Below are positions 27,407 through 35,893 of a DNA stretch of 64,000 bases, in pieces (positions within the stretch are counted from its first letter, which is position 1; each line of letters starts with the position of its first letter). The notes below the pieces were generated by a model. It ran no database searches. It was not told the origin of the DNA and saw only the letters and a program-made list of their open reading frames with translations. The position numbers were made by a program, and so were the translations under genes. The DNA lies in assembly GCA_021732525.1 (NCBI GenBank), contig JAKFUU010000050.1, positions 1 through 64,000 of the forward strand, written 5' to 3'. The stretch is from Sphingomonadaceae bacterium. GTDB taxonomy: Bacteria > Pseudomonadota > Alphaproteobacteria > Sphingomonadales > Sphingomonadaceae.

Positions 27407-30241
27407 TCATATCACAATATTGACGAGACGGTTAGGAACGACAATCACTTTCTTTGCAGGCACGCCGTCCATAGCCGCTTGGATATTATTATTGGCGAGC
27501 GCCATCATTTCAACTTCTGCCGCAGCTGTATCTTTTGCAATGACAATCCGGTCACGAATTTTACCCTGTACTTGCAAAACAATCGTTACCTCATCCTCAA
27601 CCAGCATCGCAGGATCAACATCGGGCCAGGCGGCATTCGCGATCAAGCCGTTAAAGCCCAGGCGCGCCCAAGCCTCTTCGGCCAGATGCGGGACCATGGG
27701 CGCGGCAAGGCGGATGATCGTGCGGATCGCGTCGTCGCGCGCGGCGGAGGCGGGTGCCTTTTCAATCGCATTGGTCAGGTCGTAAATTTTGGCAACCGCC
27801 TTGTTGAAGGACAGCGCGTCGATATCCGCGCCGACGCCGGCGATGGCCTGATGCATTTTGCGGTTCAGCGCCCTATCCATTCCTCCCCCATCCGGGGAGG
27901 TGGCAGCCGCTGTCTCGGCAGCGGATGACGGAGGGGAACCTGCCCCCCCTCCAGACTGTTCAGCCTGTACCCCTCCACCATCCTTTGGATGGTCCCCCTC
28001 CCCGTTCCGGGGAGGAATGGATTGGGTCAATCGCCACAGCCGCTGGGTAAAGCGCCAGCATCCTTCAATGCCGCTTTCGGACCATTCCAGATCGCGTTCG
28101 GGCGGGCTGTCAGACAGCATGAACCAGCGCACCGCATCCGCGCCATATTGATCGACAATATCATCGGGATCGACAACATTCTTTTTCGATTTGGACATTT
28201 TGACCACGCGGCCAACTTCAACGGGGCGGCCCGTCGCAATCTCAAAGACGCCGCCATCGCGTTTCTCAACTTCTTCGGGCGAAAGCCATTTCGAAACCGC
28301 TTCATTGCGATGTTCAAAATCGTCTTCATCATCCGTTGCCGTGGGTTCGTTAACCCCCATGCGCCGATAGGTCGTATGCGTCACCATGCCTTGGGTGAAC
28401 AGCGATGCAAATGGCTCCTTCACATCGATCATGCCGATGTGGCTGAGCGCCCGCGTCCAGAAACGCGCATAAAGCAGATGCAGGATCGCATGCTCGACGC
28501 CGCCAATATATTGATCGACCGGCAGCCATTTTTCGGCGACCGCACGGTCAAAGGGCTTATGCGCCGGCTGCGACGCAAAGCGGATGAAATACCAGCTTGA
28601 ATCGGCAAAAGTATCGAGCGTGTCGGTTTCGCGCCGCGCGGGCTTTCCGCAGGACGGACAGTCGACCTTGCCCCATGTCGGATGCCGGTCGAGCGGGTTG
28701 CCGGGAATGTCAAAGCTAACATCGTCGGGCAGCACAACGGGCAATTGTTCGGCGGGAACGGGCACAACGCCGCACGAATTGCAATGGATCATCGGGATTG
28801 GCGTGCCCCAATAACGCTGGCGCGAAACGCCCCAATCGCGCAGCCGATATTGCGTTTGGCCGCTGCCCCAACCTTCCTGAGCGGCCTTGGCGATGACCGC
28901 GGCTTTGGCTTCGTCGATACTCATGCCGTTTAAGAAATGCGAATTTACAATCGCGCCTGCACCCGTGAAAGCCACATCACCGTCAAAATCGCTATCGCGC
29001 AGATCACCGTCGGCAACCACGCGGATGACGGGCAGGTGATATTTGCGCGCAAAATCCAAATCGCGCTGATCATGCGCCGGGCAACCGAAAACCGCACCAG
29101 TGCCATAATCCATCAGCACGAAATTGGCGACATAAACCGGCAAATGCCAATTTGGATCGAGCGGATGTTCGACCGACAGGCCGGTGTGAAAGCCTCTTTT
29201 TTCGGCGGTCTCAATCTCCGCGGCGGTCGTCCCGCCTTGCTTGCATTGGGCGATAAATTCTTGCAGCGCGGGCGCGTTTGCCGCCATTTGCTGCGCCACT
29301 GGATGATCGGCAGCAATCGCGAGAAAGCTTGCGCCAAACATGGTGTCGGGCCGCGTGGTGAACACGTCGATGCCAACCATGTCCCGCTCCTTCAGGGGAG
29401 TGGTTGGGGCGGGGTTTATCGGCGAAGGTTGCGCTTGACGGGCAGGCCCCACCCCCGGCCCCTCCCCTGAAGAGGAGGGGAGGTTCAACGCGCCGCCGAC
29501 AAAAGGAAAGGTGCATGTTAGCCCTTGTGATTTGCCGATCCAGTTGCTTTGCATCAACCGCACTTTGTCGGGCCAGCTATCAAGGCCGCCCAATCCTTCG
29601 ATCAATTCTTCGGCAAATGCGGTGATTTTCAGGAACCATTGCGATAGCTTGCGGCGCTCAACCGGCGCGCCCGATCGCCAACCTTTGCCGTCGATGACCT
29701 GTTCGTTGGCGAGCACCGTCCTATCAACAGGATCCCAATTGACCTCGCTTTCCTTGCGGTAAACCAGGCCTGCCTCATATAGCTTTAGGAACAACGCCTG
29801 TTCATGGCCGTAATATTCGGGCTCGCATGTGGCCAGCTCACGGCTCCAATCGAGCGCAAAGCCAATGCGCTTGAGCTGTTTTTTCATATTGGCAATATTG
29901 TCGCGGGTCCAATCACCTGGATGCACACCCTTTTCCATCGCGGCATTTTCCGCCGGCATGCCAAATGCGTCCCATCCCATCGGATGCAGCACTTCGTGCC
30001 CCGTCATCCGTTTATAGCGCGCCAGCACGTCGCCCATGGTATAATTGCGGACATGGCCAATATGGATGCGGCCCGATGGGTAAGGAAACATTTCCAATGC
30101 ATAAAAGCGCGGTTTTTCGGACCCGTCATCGGCAACAAATGTGCCTAGCCGGTCCCATGCTTCTTGCCACCTTGCATCGGCGACGCGGGGATTGAACCGC
30201 GCATCGTCAACATGCGGGTTAACGCGTTCGGCTTGGGACAT
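27407..30241 (-). CDS. leuS: Leucyl-tRNA synthetase (with two in-frame palindromic inserts)
   Basis: A 944-residue class I synthetase, longer than the usual 860 or so. The catalytic signature HIGH (in [12 protein letters not shown]) and KMSKS (in [10 protein letters not shown]) are intact, as are the editing-domain motif FTTRPDT and the C-terminal VQGKIRDRI part of the tRNA-binding end. The excess length is explained by two GC-rich palindromic elements read in frame: residues about 253-285 at the entry of the editing domain, and about 741-788 in the linker between the catalytic and anticodon-binding domains. It lies six bases after the DUF3576 lipoprotein gene. Confidence 0.97.
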   Translation of the reverse strand: MSQAERVNPHVDDARFNPRVADARWQEAWDRLGTFVADDGSEKPRFYALEMFPYPSGRIHIGHVRNYTMGDVLARYKRMTGHEVLHPMGWDAFGMPAENAAMEKGVHPGDWTRDNIANMKKQLKRIGFALDWSRELATCEPEYYGHEQALFLKLYEAGLVYRKESEVNWDPVDRTVLANEQVIDGKGWRSGAPVERRKLSQWFLKITAFAEELIEGLGGLDSWPDKVRLMQSNWIGKSQGLTCTFPFVGGALNLPSSSGEGPGVGPARQAQPSPINPAPTTPLKERDMVGIDVFTTRPDTMFGASFLAIAADHPVAQQMAANAPALQEFIAQCKQGGTTAAEIETAEKRGFHTGLSVEHPLDPNWHLPVYVANFVLMDYGTGAVFGCPAHDQRDLDFARKYHLPVIRVVADGDLRDSDFDGDVAFTGAGAIVNSHFLNGMSIDEAKAAVIAKAAQEGWGSGQTQYRLRDWGVSRQRYWGTPIPMIHCNSCGVVPVPAEQLPVVLPDDVSFDIPGNPLDRHPTWGKVDCPSCGKPARRETDTLDTFADSSWYFIRFASQPAHKPFDRAVAEKWLPVDQYIGGVEHAILHLLYARFWTRALSHIGMIDVKEPFASLFTQGMVTHTTYRRMGVNEPTATDDEDDFEHRNEAVSKWLSPEEVEKRDGGVFEIATGRPVEVGRVVKMSKSKKNVVDPDDIVDQYGADAVRWFMLSDSPPERDLEWSESGIEGCWRFTQRLWRLTQSIPPRNGEGDHPKDGGGVQAEQSGGGAGSPPSSAAETAAATSPDGGGMDRALNRKMHQAIAGVGADIDALSFNKAVAKIYDLTNAIEKAPASAARDDAIRTIIRLAAPMVPHLAEEAWARLGFNGLIANAAWPDVDPAMLVEDEVTIVLQVQGKIRDRIVIAKDTAAAEVEMMALANNNIQAAMDGVPAKKVIVVPNRLVNIVI
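27877..28020. repeat. In-frame palindromic element inside leuS (linker), CCTCCCCGG family
   Basis: 144 bases (48 codons) bounded by CCATTCCTCCCC (27877-27888) and GGGGAGGAATGG (28009-28020), rich in internal palindromes such as CCGTTCCGGGGAGG and ACCATCCTTTGGATGGT. It encodes a low-complexity G/P/S/E-rich stretch between the LeuS motifs RLWRLTQ and RALNRKMH. It is the same family as the intergenic elements at 22281 and 45425. Confidence 0.9.
29387..29483. repeat. In-frame palindromic element inside leuS (editing domain), CTTCAGGGGAG family
   Basis: About 97 bases from CTCCTTCAGGGGAG to CTCCCCTGAAGAGGAGGGGAGG, with inner arms TTGGGGCGGGG and CCCCACCCCCGGCC. It is read in frame by LeuS as roughly 33 residues (with [11 protein letters not shown]) between VGGA and [15 protein letters not shown] close relative lies in metH at 40042-40142, in the same sense relative to the gene but in a different codon phase. 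Confidence 0.9.
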
Positions 30242-30247
30242 TGGAAA

Positions 30248-30679
30248 TTATCCGGCGATGGCACTGCGGCGCAAATCGCGCGCTTTAGTCAGGATGATTG
30301 CTTCCATTTTTTGTACGGTGGCCGCGCGCAGCGGGGCATCGACCCATTGGCCATTTTGCGCAACCTGCCGCGATCCCGCCACGCGCAAAGCATCGGCGCG
30401 CAGGTCCTGATCCAATATCGAAACCGTCAGCTTGACGCGCTCGCCGGGTGCTGAGGGGTTTATATACCAGTCGGTTACAATGACACCGCCCGAACTATCC
30501 GCTTGCACCAAGGGCAGCGCCGACAACGCATCAAGCGAAGCGCGCCATAGATAGCTGTTCACGCCGATGGTATTGACCTTGCTTGCCGCTATTGTGCTTC
30601 TTACGCCATCTTTTTTGCCGCAGCCGGTCAGCAACAAGGTGCCTGTTGCCAAAATAAGCGCGAAATATTTGCGGTTCAT
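30248..30679 (-). CDS. DUF3576 lipoprotein
   Basis: A 143-residue predicted lipoprotein. The signal FALILATGTLLLTGC ends in the lipobox LTGC, and the mature part carries the DUF3576 (PF12100) features IGVNSYLWRASLDALSALPL, GGVIVTDWY and a final helical AATVQKMEAIILTKARDLRR. Function is unknown, but the gene is regularly found just before leuS in alphaproteobacteria, upstream of lptE and holA. ATG 30679 has AAGGACGG upstream; longer reading adds 55 residues before the signal peptide and is rejected. Confidence 0.9.
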   Translation of the reverse strand: MNRKYFALILATGTLLLTGCGKKDGVRSTIAASKVNTIGVNSYLWRASLDALSALPLVQADSSGGVIVTDWYINPSAPGERVKLTVSILDQDLRADALRVAGSRQVAQNGQWVDAPLRAATVQKMEAIILTKARDLRRSAIAG

Positions 30680-30952
30680 AATCCGTCCTTGCATGTCATT
30701 TGGGATGTGTTGCCATGCTCTATATCGGCTTTGCTGGCAGGGGCAAGCTTTCGTGAAGCTGAACCTGTCGAGGATATAGAAAACCAACGCCACTTTCTGC
30801 GCAAATTGCGCGGTAGCTACCGGTGTATGTGGGCGATATGCCACAAACTTTGAAAATCGAAGTTATTGTAGCGTAAAGTTCTTTTTTTCGAACCAATTAG
30901 ACGATAGACAGTGATTCTCTAAATTCGCCGGGCAAATGATGAAACGCAAATA
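30680..30952. other. Divergent intergenic region upstream of DUF3576-leuS-lptE-holA
   Basis: The 273 bases between divergent genes must hold the promoters of the leuS operon and of the next gene. The part near 30840-30960 is AT-rich (CTTTTTTTCG, AACCAATTAGACG). No promoter or operator could be fixed with confidence. Confidence 0.35.
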
Positions 30953-31747
30953 ATGAAACAGGGTGTAAAAAGATCGAAAAATTACGCGGGCTGGGCAACG
31001 TCTCTGCTCGCTGCGATTATTTTCGCTTTTTCACCAATATTATTTCCGGCTTTCGCGGCGAATTTTTCAAAAGACAGCGTCGCAAAAGGTAAGATCACTG
31101 CCGCCGCGTTGCTCAGCCAATTTACACCTGCTAGCATTGATAGCAAGCTGGCCGCAAAATTTCAGCGTGATGAGAATGGTTTGGGCGCGATAAAAATTGC
31201 GCGGAACCGATTCGCCTTCACTCCCGCTGGGGTTGGAGTGGAGGGCGCGCGAACCATGACCATCGCTGCGCGCGCCAATTCACCCTTGTCGTCGCAGGCG
31301 GTCAATACGCGCGCCGCATTTCGAATTTCTGATGTGGGGAATGGATCGCCAATTGGCCTGGTTAAATCCGATTTTCGCTTGACCGCTGCAAAGGGATGGA
31401 AGGGTTTTTCGGCGCCCGTGGTGCAAAATCTGGCGGTGCGCGCGCCGGCCGCCGCCCTCAATATCGCGGCAGGGAATTTCCGTTTGGATGAAAAGGCGTC
31501 GGCGAAAAAAAGTCGGTTTGACGCCGATGTCCGGGTCGACCAAAATCGTAGCGCTGTGCCCATTGCGGGCACCGGCAAAGCACCGGGTGATTATCAGGTC
31601 GATTTGGAAGGCAGCTTTTCGCTGTCCAAACGCATCGCGGTGACCGCGGGCGTTCGCTATCAAAATGAACAGGACCGGGCACGACCAAAGGTTGAAGACC
31701 GCAATGACAGCGAAGCCGTTTACGTCGGAACCAAAATTCGTTTCTGA
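30953..31747 (+). CDS. Hypothetical exported protein, possible outer-membrane beta strands
   Basis: Not recognised. 264 residues with a clear signal peptide (GWATSLLAAIIFAFSPILFPAFA, cut after AFA). The mature part is alanine-rich and ends in alternating hydrophobic strands (GDYQVDLEGSFSLSKRIAVT, AVTAGVRYQN, AVYVGTKIRF) with a terminal phenylalanine, as in small outer-membrane beta structures. No enzyme motif is seen. Its 3' end overlaps the convergent thiE-like gene by 28 bases. Confidence 0.65.
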   Translation: MKQGVKRSKNYAGWATSLLAAIIFAFSPILFPAFAANFSKDSVAKGKITAAALLSQFTPASIDSKLAAKFQRDENGLGAIKIARNRFAFTPAGVGVEGARTMTIAARANSPLSSQAVNTRAAFRISDVGNGSPIGLVKSDFRLTAAKGWKGFSAPVVQNLAVRAPAAALNIAAGNFRLDEKASAKKSRFDADVRVDQNRSAVPIAGTGKAPGDYQVDLEGSFSLSKRIAVTAGVRYQNEQDRARPKVEDRNDSEAVYVGTKIRF

Positions 31748-32304
31748 TTTTTCGGTTTAACGCCAAGCGAATCAATCGCGGCCCAGCCGTGGACGACACG
31801 GCGATCCTGCATCGCGGCCTTGGCGGCGCTCATCCCGCCGAGCGCGATCACCAGCGCCTGTCCGCGCCGCAATGCCAATTGGCGAAACGCCGCTGGCCCC
31901 AACGCTCTTGCGCCGGGATGCGACCGGGTCGCATAAAGCGGCGAGATAAACAGATAGTCGGCGCGCGCGTGTTTCGCGGCAATCAATTCGCGAATATTGT
32001 GGACGGCGGCGCTGCGTTTCAATCGGCTGCGCGCGCGTTTTCCGGTGCGGCTGTGAAATCCATCTGCCCGCCATCGCTGCGCTTGGCGTTCATCCCCAGC
32101 GAGAAACAGGCTATGTCCGCGGCGCGCGCAGATCCGCCGCATCTGCCAGAATAGAAGCTCGCGGGCCTCCTCATTCAATTCATAATGCCGGAAAATCACG
32201 CCCGAACCGGCGGGCAGCCTTTGCACCGCGCGCAGCAAACCCGCGCCGAACCGGGGATCGCTCATCAACCAGATTTTTGGCGGCTTTATATGGCGGCGCT
32301 GCAT
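31720..32304 (-). CDS. Divergent thiamine phosphate synthase-like (ThiE/TenI) protein
   Basis: A 194-residue protein with a TIM-barrel pattern of the ThiE/TenI type: KIWLMSDPRFG at the start, then VIFRHYEL, SAAVHNIRELIAAKHARADYLFISPLYATRSHPGARALGP in the second half (SPLYATRSHPG matching the phosphate/pyrimidine contact region) and ALGGM near the end. The usual histidine-glycine-glutamine substrate motif is not evident (the equivalent place reads GFHSRTGKR), so activity is uncertain. No other thiamine genes are close by. Its end overlaps the convergent gene; the next plus-strand gene starts 23 bases from its start. Confidence 0.7.
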   Translation of the reverse strand: MQRRHIKPPKIWLMSDPRFGAGLLRAVQRLPAGSGVIFRHYELNEEARELLFWQMRRICARRGHSLFLAGDERQAQRWRADGFHSRTGKRARSRLKRSAAVHNIRELIAAKHARADYLFISPLYATRSHPGARALGPAAFRQLALRRGQALVIALGGMSAAKAAMQDRRVVHGWAAIDSLGVKPKNQKRILVPT

Positions 32305-32327
32305 ATCATTGCCTATAGCGGCGCATT

Positions 32328-32984
32328 ATGTCCAAAGCGATAGAGCAGATTAGAGCCGAAATGGCGCAGGCGGCAAGGATTGCGCGGCGCAAGGCAGCCG
32401 AAGTGCAGTTGATTGCGGTATCCAAAACCCGCTCCGCCGATGAAATCCGGCCGTTGCTGATCGCGGGTCACCGATTATTTGGCGAAAACCGCGTCGCCGA
32501 AGCCGCCGAAAAATGGCCTGCGCTCCGCGCCGAATTTCCGGATGCCGAATTGCATTTGATCGGTCAGCTGCAATCGAATAAAGCCGGTGAAGCGGCCGCG
32601 ATGTTCGATGCGATCCACTCTGTGGATCGCGCATCGTTAATCACCGCGCTCGGCAAGGCGATCCGCGCAAACGGCAAATCGCCACGCTGTTTTCTACAAG
32701 TCAATATTGGCGCGGAAGAACAAAAGGGCGGCTGTGCCATCGCAGATATTCCGGTTTTACTCGACCAAGCAAAGCAGCAGAGCGTCAATATTACCGGTCT
32801 GATGTGTTTGCCGCCTGCGGATGTTGAACCCGCGCCTTATTTCGCTTTACTTGCTGAGCTTGCTGAACGTCATGGGTTGAAACAGCTAAGCATGGGTATG
32901 TCCGATGATTTTCCGGCCGCGATCCTATTGGGCGCAACGCATATCCGCGTTGGCACCGCGTTATTCGGGCCGCGCGCGCGATAG
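32328..32984 (+). CDS. YggS-family pyridoxal phosphate homeostasis protein
   Basis: A 218-residue PLPBP/YggS protein that binds PLP and affects vitamin B6 and amino-acid balance. The PLP lysine is in LIAVSKTRSADEI (about residue 31), followed by FGENRVAEAAEKW, LHLIGQLQSNKA, VNIGAEEQKGG, GLMCLPP, LSMGMSDDFPAAI and the final IRVGTALFGPR, all in the family order. It stands alone, with the thiE-like gene divergent on one side and pdeM convergent on the other. Confidence 0.95.
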   Translation: MSKAIEQIRAEMAQAARIARRKAAEVQLIAVSKTRSADEIRPLLIAGHRLFGENRVAEAAEKWPALRAEFPDAELHLIGQLQSNKAGEAAAMFDAIHSVDRASLITALGKAIRANGKSPRCFLQVNIGAEEQKGGCAIADIPVLLDQAKQQSVNITGLMCLPPADVEPAPYFALLAELAERHGLKQLSMGMSDDFPAAILLGATHIRVGTALFGPRAR

Positions 32985-33058
32985 CGTCAACGCACCGCAA
33001 GCATGATTATCTGGTATTTGGACAAGCGATAGCGAAGACCTGTTTTCTTCCCCAAAAT

Positions 33059-33805
33059 TCATTTTCCCAAGGCGAATCGCGTGAGCTTTTGCGGCAAGGC
33101 GATCAGCGCCTCGCCGCCGCCGCGGTAGGTTAAACCCGGTTCAGCGATCCGTGCGGCCTCACCCGCATCCATCCCGCCCGTTAGCACGCCGAACGCTGGC
33201 ATGATGATTTTGCGCTGGCTGATCGTGAAGCAGCGCCGCGTGACGCTGCGCTGCCCGTTATTCACACGCAATTTTGGATGAAAATGCCCGCTAATCTCAT
33301 ATCCCGGCCAATCGGGCGCGGCTTCATGGCGCAGCGTGATACCGCCGCATGCCATCTCCTGCCATGTTTCGCCGCCCCAAAGCGCCTGCAACGCGGGATC
33401 ATGATTGCCAGTGATCCAGCTCCATCGGTGGCGCGATGTAAGATCGCGCAACAATCGGGCAGCATCGCCGCAAAGCCGTTCTTCGCCGCCACTATCGTGA
33501 AAATTATCGCCAAGGCAGATGATATGAGTGGCCCCGCAAGCATGGATCAAGCCGTCCATAGCGCTCAGCGTCGCGTGGCTATCATAAGGCGGCAGCATTT
33601 GGCCGGTCACCGCATAGCTGCTGGCTTTTTCGAGATGGAGATCGGCAACGATAAGCGCCCGATATTCCGGCCAATATAGCGCGGCATCGCCGATAACGGT
33701 AAATTCATGCTTCGCAAATTGGAGTGGATGCTGCGCGGGGGCGGGCGGATGGGGTGCCCGTTGTTTCCCTGGATTATCTTGCCCCGGTTTACCTTGCGTC
33801 GGCAT
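33059..33805 (-). CDS. pdeM: Ligase-associated DNA damage response endonuclease PdeM
   Basis: A 248-residue calcineurin-like phosphoesterase of the PdeM type. Metal-binding motifs are VADLHLEKASSY (D, H), CLGDNFHDSGG (GDxxD-like), TGNHDP (GNHD) and the later SGHFHPKL (GHxH). Between them lies LPPYDSHATL. In many bacteria this nuclease is encoded next to a DNA ligase, exonuclease and Lhr helicase for DNA end processing; those partners are not in this window. The start ATG 33805 overlaps by 17 bases the end of a small lipoprotein gene on the same strand; about 30 proline-rich residues precede the enzyme core. Confidence 0.88.
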   Translation of the reverse strand: MPTQGKPGQDNPGKQRAPHPPAPAQHPLQFAKHEFTVIGDAALYWPEYRALIVADLHLEKASSYAVTGQMLPPYDSHATLSAMDGLIHACGATHIICLGDNFHDSGGEERLCGDAARLLRDLTSRHRWSWITGNHDPALQALWGGETWQEMACGGITLRHEAAPDWPGYEISGHFHPKLRVNNGQRSVTRRCFTISQRKIIMPAFGVLTGGMDAGEAARIAEPGLTYRGGGEALIALPQKLTRFALGK

Positions 33806-34112
33806 TTTGCGGCGGACGGTCCGATTGCGGCCCCGGTTTCGGGGGTTGCGGCTGTTTAGAGGATACCGCCGGTGCGGGAGGATTCCGCGCAACGTCAACA
33901 GGAGCCGCCGCCGCCGGCACCAAAGCATTTTCGGCGTCCAGCTTTGCAGCCGCCTCATCGAGCGCTTTGGCATCATCGGGCGATAGGCCGCCGACGCCCT
34001 GTTCATCGGAACCTGGATCACAAGCGGATAACGCCAGAATAGCGACAATCGCCGCGGTAGGGCGTCTTATCCTGCCTTGCCCGGCTTTATGCCAAAAATT
34101 GGAACTCATCAT
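33789..34112 (-). CDS. Small proline/alanine-rich lipoprotein
   Basis: Not recognised as a family. About 107 residues with a lipoprotein signal (PTAAIVAILALSAC, lipobox LSAC) and a mature part that is low-complexity and proline-rich (PAPAVSSKQPQPPKPGPQ). ATG 34112 and 34109 are adjacent candidate starts. It overlaps the pdeM start, so the two are likely co-transcribed. An unstructured anchor or spacer in the periplasm is possible. Confidence 0.6.
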   Translation of the reverse strand: MMSSNFWHKAGQGRIRRPTAAIVAILALSACDPGSDEQGVGGLSPDDAKALDEAAAKLDAENALVPAAAAPVDVARNPPAPAVSSKQPQPPKPGPQSDRPPQNADAR

Positions 34113-34316
34113 TTCATATACCGCAAAAGCCGGTGGCCGCACAAAATAAAAGACGAAAAAAAGACTGCCCGATATCGACCGGACAGCCTTTTGCAAATTA
34201 TGGATAATATGGCCATTTCCCTTTTTGGTTGCGCCAAAATGCGGGGCCATTTTCCTGTCTATTGTGGTTTCTTAACCGCCCGATGCTTGATCGGACTGGA
34301 AACCACTCCAAAGCTA

Positions 34317-34628
34317 TTACTTAACCGCTTCTTTTGCTTTTTCAGCAGCAGCGCCAACTTTTTCAGCAGCTTCGCCAGCCTTATCCGCAGCTTCGCTTAC
34401 CGCATCAGCGGTGGCGTCGGTTGCAGCAGCAGCGGCTTCACCGGTTGCTTCGGCAGCCGCGTCGGTTGCTTCAACAGCGGCTTCGCCTGCTTCACCGGCG
34501 GCATCCGCAGCGGTATTTGCCGTTTCGGCTGCCGTGTCAGCGGCTTCGTTTGCGGCTTCTTCAGCGCCCGAGCATGCGGCCAGGCCGAGCGAAGCGGTGA
34601 GTAGGAAAGAGATTGCGATTTTCTTCAT
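34317..34628 (-). CDS. Alanine-rich helical lipoprotein
   Basis: A 103-residue protein with a lipoprotein signal (ISFLLTASLGLAACSG, lipobox LAAC). The mature part consists almost only of A, E, D, T, G and K in an imperfect 11-residue pattern (AAETANTAADAAGEAGEAA and similar), predicting one long amphipathic helix, as in LEA-like or entericidin/Lpp-type small envelope proteins. The ORF has a good start (MKKIAISF). Function is unknown; it stands alone. Its composition makes database matches unreliable. Confidence 0.75.
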   Translation of the reverse strand: MKKIAISFLLTASLGLAACSGAEEAANEAADTAAETANTAADAAGEAGEAAVEATDAAAEATGEAAAAATDATADAVSEAADKAGEAAEKVGAAAEKAKEAVK

Positions 34629-34823
34629 GTGGGAAACCCCCTTAATAAATTTGTTTCAAAAGACCCGTGCAACCGGTTTATAACATACCCCGTCCGATCG
34701 CGCGGCTGCGTTTAATCATTTCGGATCGGCTTGGCAATCTGGATTTCATATTGCCGATATTTGGCGGTAATAAAGCGGCCGCCGCGTCAGGCATTAATAG
34801 TGCAAATGGCGTGTTTCAGCCAA
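34629..34823. other. Intergenic region between lipoprotein and methionine operon
   Basis: About 195 bases between divergently transcribed genes. Contains the promoter of the alanine-rich lipoprotein on the minus strand (not resolved) and leads into the TTGACA box of the methionine operon at 34824. Nothing else seen. Confidence 0.4.
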
Positions 34824-34852
34824 TTGACATCATATAAAGATATCTTTATATG
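34824..34852 (+). promoter_or_regulatory. Promoter with a perfect 22-base operator palindrome (methionine operon)
   Basis: TTGACA (34824-34829) and TATATG (34847-34852), 17 bases apart, form a good -35/-10 pair. Overlapping the spacer and -10 box is a perfect palindrome, half-site CATATAAAGAT (34831-34841) mirrored exactly to 34852. It is placed to be an operator blocking RNA polymerase. The first downstream gene encodes an ArsR-type regulator fused to a methyltransferase, the obvious candidate to bind it; S-adenosylhomocysteine-responsive ArsR regulators (SahR type) control methionine genes elsewhere. The transcription start predicted from the -10 box lies close to ATG 34862, which implies a leaderless mRNA. 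Confidence 0.75.
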
Positions 34853-34861
34853 ATTTTATCA

Positions 34862-35893
34862 ATGGATCAGATTTTAACCATAATGCGCGCGCTTGCCGAT
34901 CCGACACGGCTTCGAATCGCGATGTTGATCCGGCAGCTCGAACTGTCGGTCGGCGAACTTGTCCAGATATTGGGGCAAAGCCAACCGCGCGTATCGCGCC
35001 ATATCCGGATATTGGACGAAGCCGGGATCGCCAAGCGCCGGAAAGAGGGAAGCTGGGTTTTTCTGCGCCCCGGAGCTTTGCTAAATGGCGGCGCGGTGGA
35101 TGCGTTATTTGCTTTGACCTCCGATGATGATGCCGGGGTTATCCAAAGGGACCTTGAAAAGCTGGCTTTGGTGCGTGCGGGCCGGGCGCAAATGGCGGCG
35201 GCCTATTTCGCCGAACATGCAGGGGAGTGGGACAGCTTGCGCAGCCTGCATGTAGCCGAAGCCGAGGTTGAGGTGGCCATGCAAAAATATTTAACCATAG
35301 CGCCGCTTGGCAAAGTGCTGGATATCGGCACCGGCACCGGCCGGATGATCGAGCTATTTGCGCCCTATGCCGATCATTTCACCGCTATGGACAATAACGC
35401 GGAAATGCTGCGTCTTGCGCGGGCGAAATTGGCTGGCTTGTCGCATCTGGTGATCGATGGGCATGGGGTGGATATTATGCTGGGCGATTTTAACGCGCTG
35501 CCGCTTGCCGATGCCAGTTTTGATACGATCCTGTTTCACCAAGTGCTGCATTATGCGCAAGCGCCGGAAAAGGTGATTGCGGAGGCCGCGCGTGTATTGG
35601 CGCCATCGGGCCGCATGATGATTGTCGATTTCGCACCGCATGACCGGGAGGAATTGCGCGATATCCATGCCCATGCCCGGCTTGGTTTTAGCGACAATTT
35701 GATCGCTCGTGCCTTTGCCGCTGGCGGCTTGCATCTGGCGCATCACGCCACGCTCGATGGCGGCGAATTGACCGTAAAAATCTGGCTAGGGCAAAAGCAA
35801 GCCGGCGGCAAATCACCTGGTCAGCGTGCCGATGACGCCAATGAATCGCGGGCGGCACCGACAGCCGCATCGCAATTGAGGATCGTGAAATGA
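34862..35893 (+). CDS. ArsR-family regulator fused to a SAM-dependent methyltransferase
   Basis: A 343-residue fusion protein. Residues about 1-85 are a winged helix of the ArsR type (MRALADPTRLRIAML, LSVGELVQILGQSQPRVSRHIRIL), and residues about 130-310 a Rossmann methyltransferase (VLDIGTGTGRMIELFA as motif I, ALPLADASFDTILFHQVLHY, MMIVDFAPHD). It heads metF-metH and overlaps metF by four bases, so it likely controls methionine and one-carbon genes according to a SAM-related ligand. ATG 34850 is also in frame but lies inside the operator palindrome and likely upstream of the transcription start, so 34862 was chosen. Confidence 0.9.
   Translation: MDQILTIMRALADPTRLRIAMLIRQLELSVGELVQILGQSQPRVSRHIRILDEAGIAKRRKEGSWVFLRPGALLNGGAVDALFALTSDDDAGVIQRDLEKLALVRAGRAQMAAAYFAEHAGEWDSLRSLHVAEAEVEVAMQKYLTIAPLGKVLDIGTGTGRMIELFAPYADHFTAMDNNAEMLRLARAKLAGLSHLVIDGHGVDIMLGDFNALPLADASFDTILFHQVLHYAQAPEKVIAEAARVLAPSGRMMIVDFAPHDREELRDIHAHARLGFSDNLIARAFAAGGLHLAHHATLDGGELTVKIWLGQKQAGGKSPGQRADDANESRAAPTAASQLRIVK

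Noticed and set aside
34629-34861. SAM or SAH riboswitch before the methionine operon
   Set aside because: No riboswitch-like fold is visible between promoter and start; the predicted transcript has almost no leader, and a palindromic operator explains regulation better.
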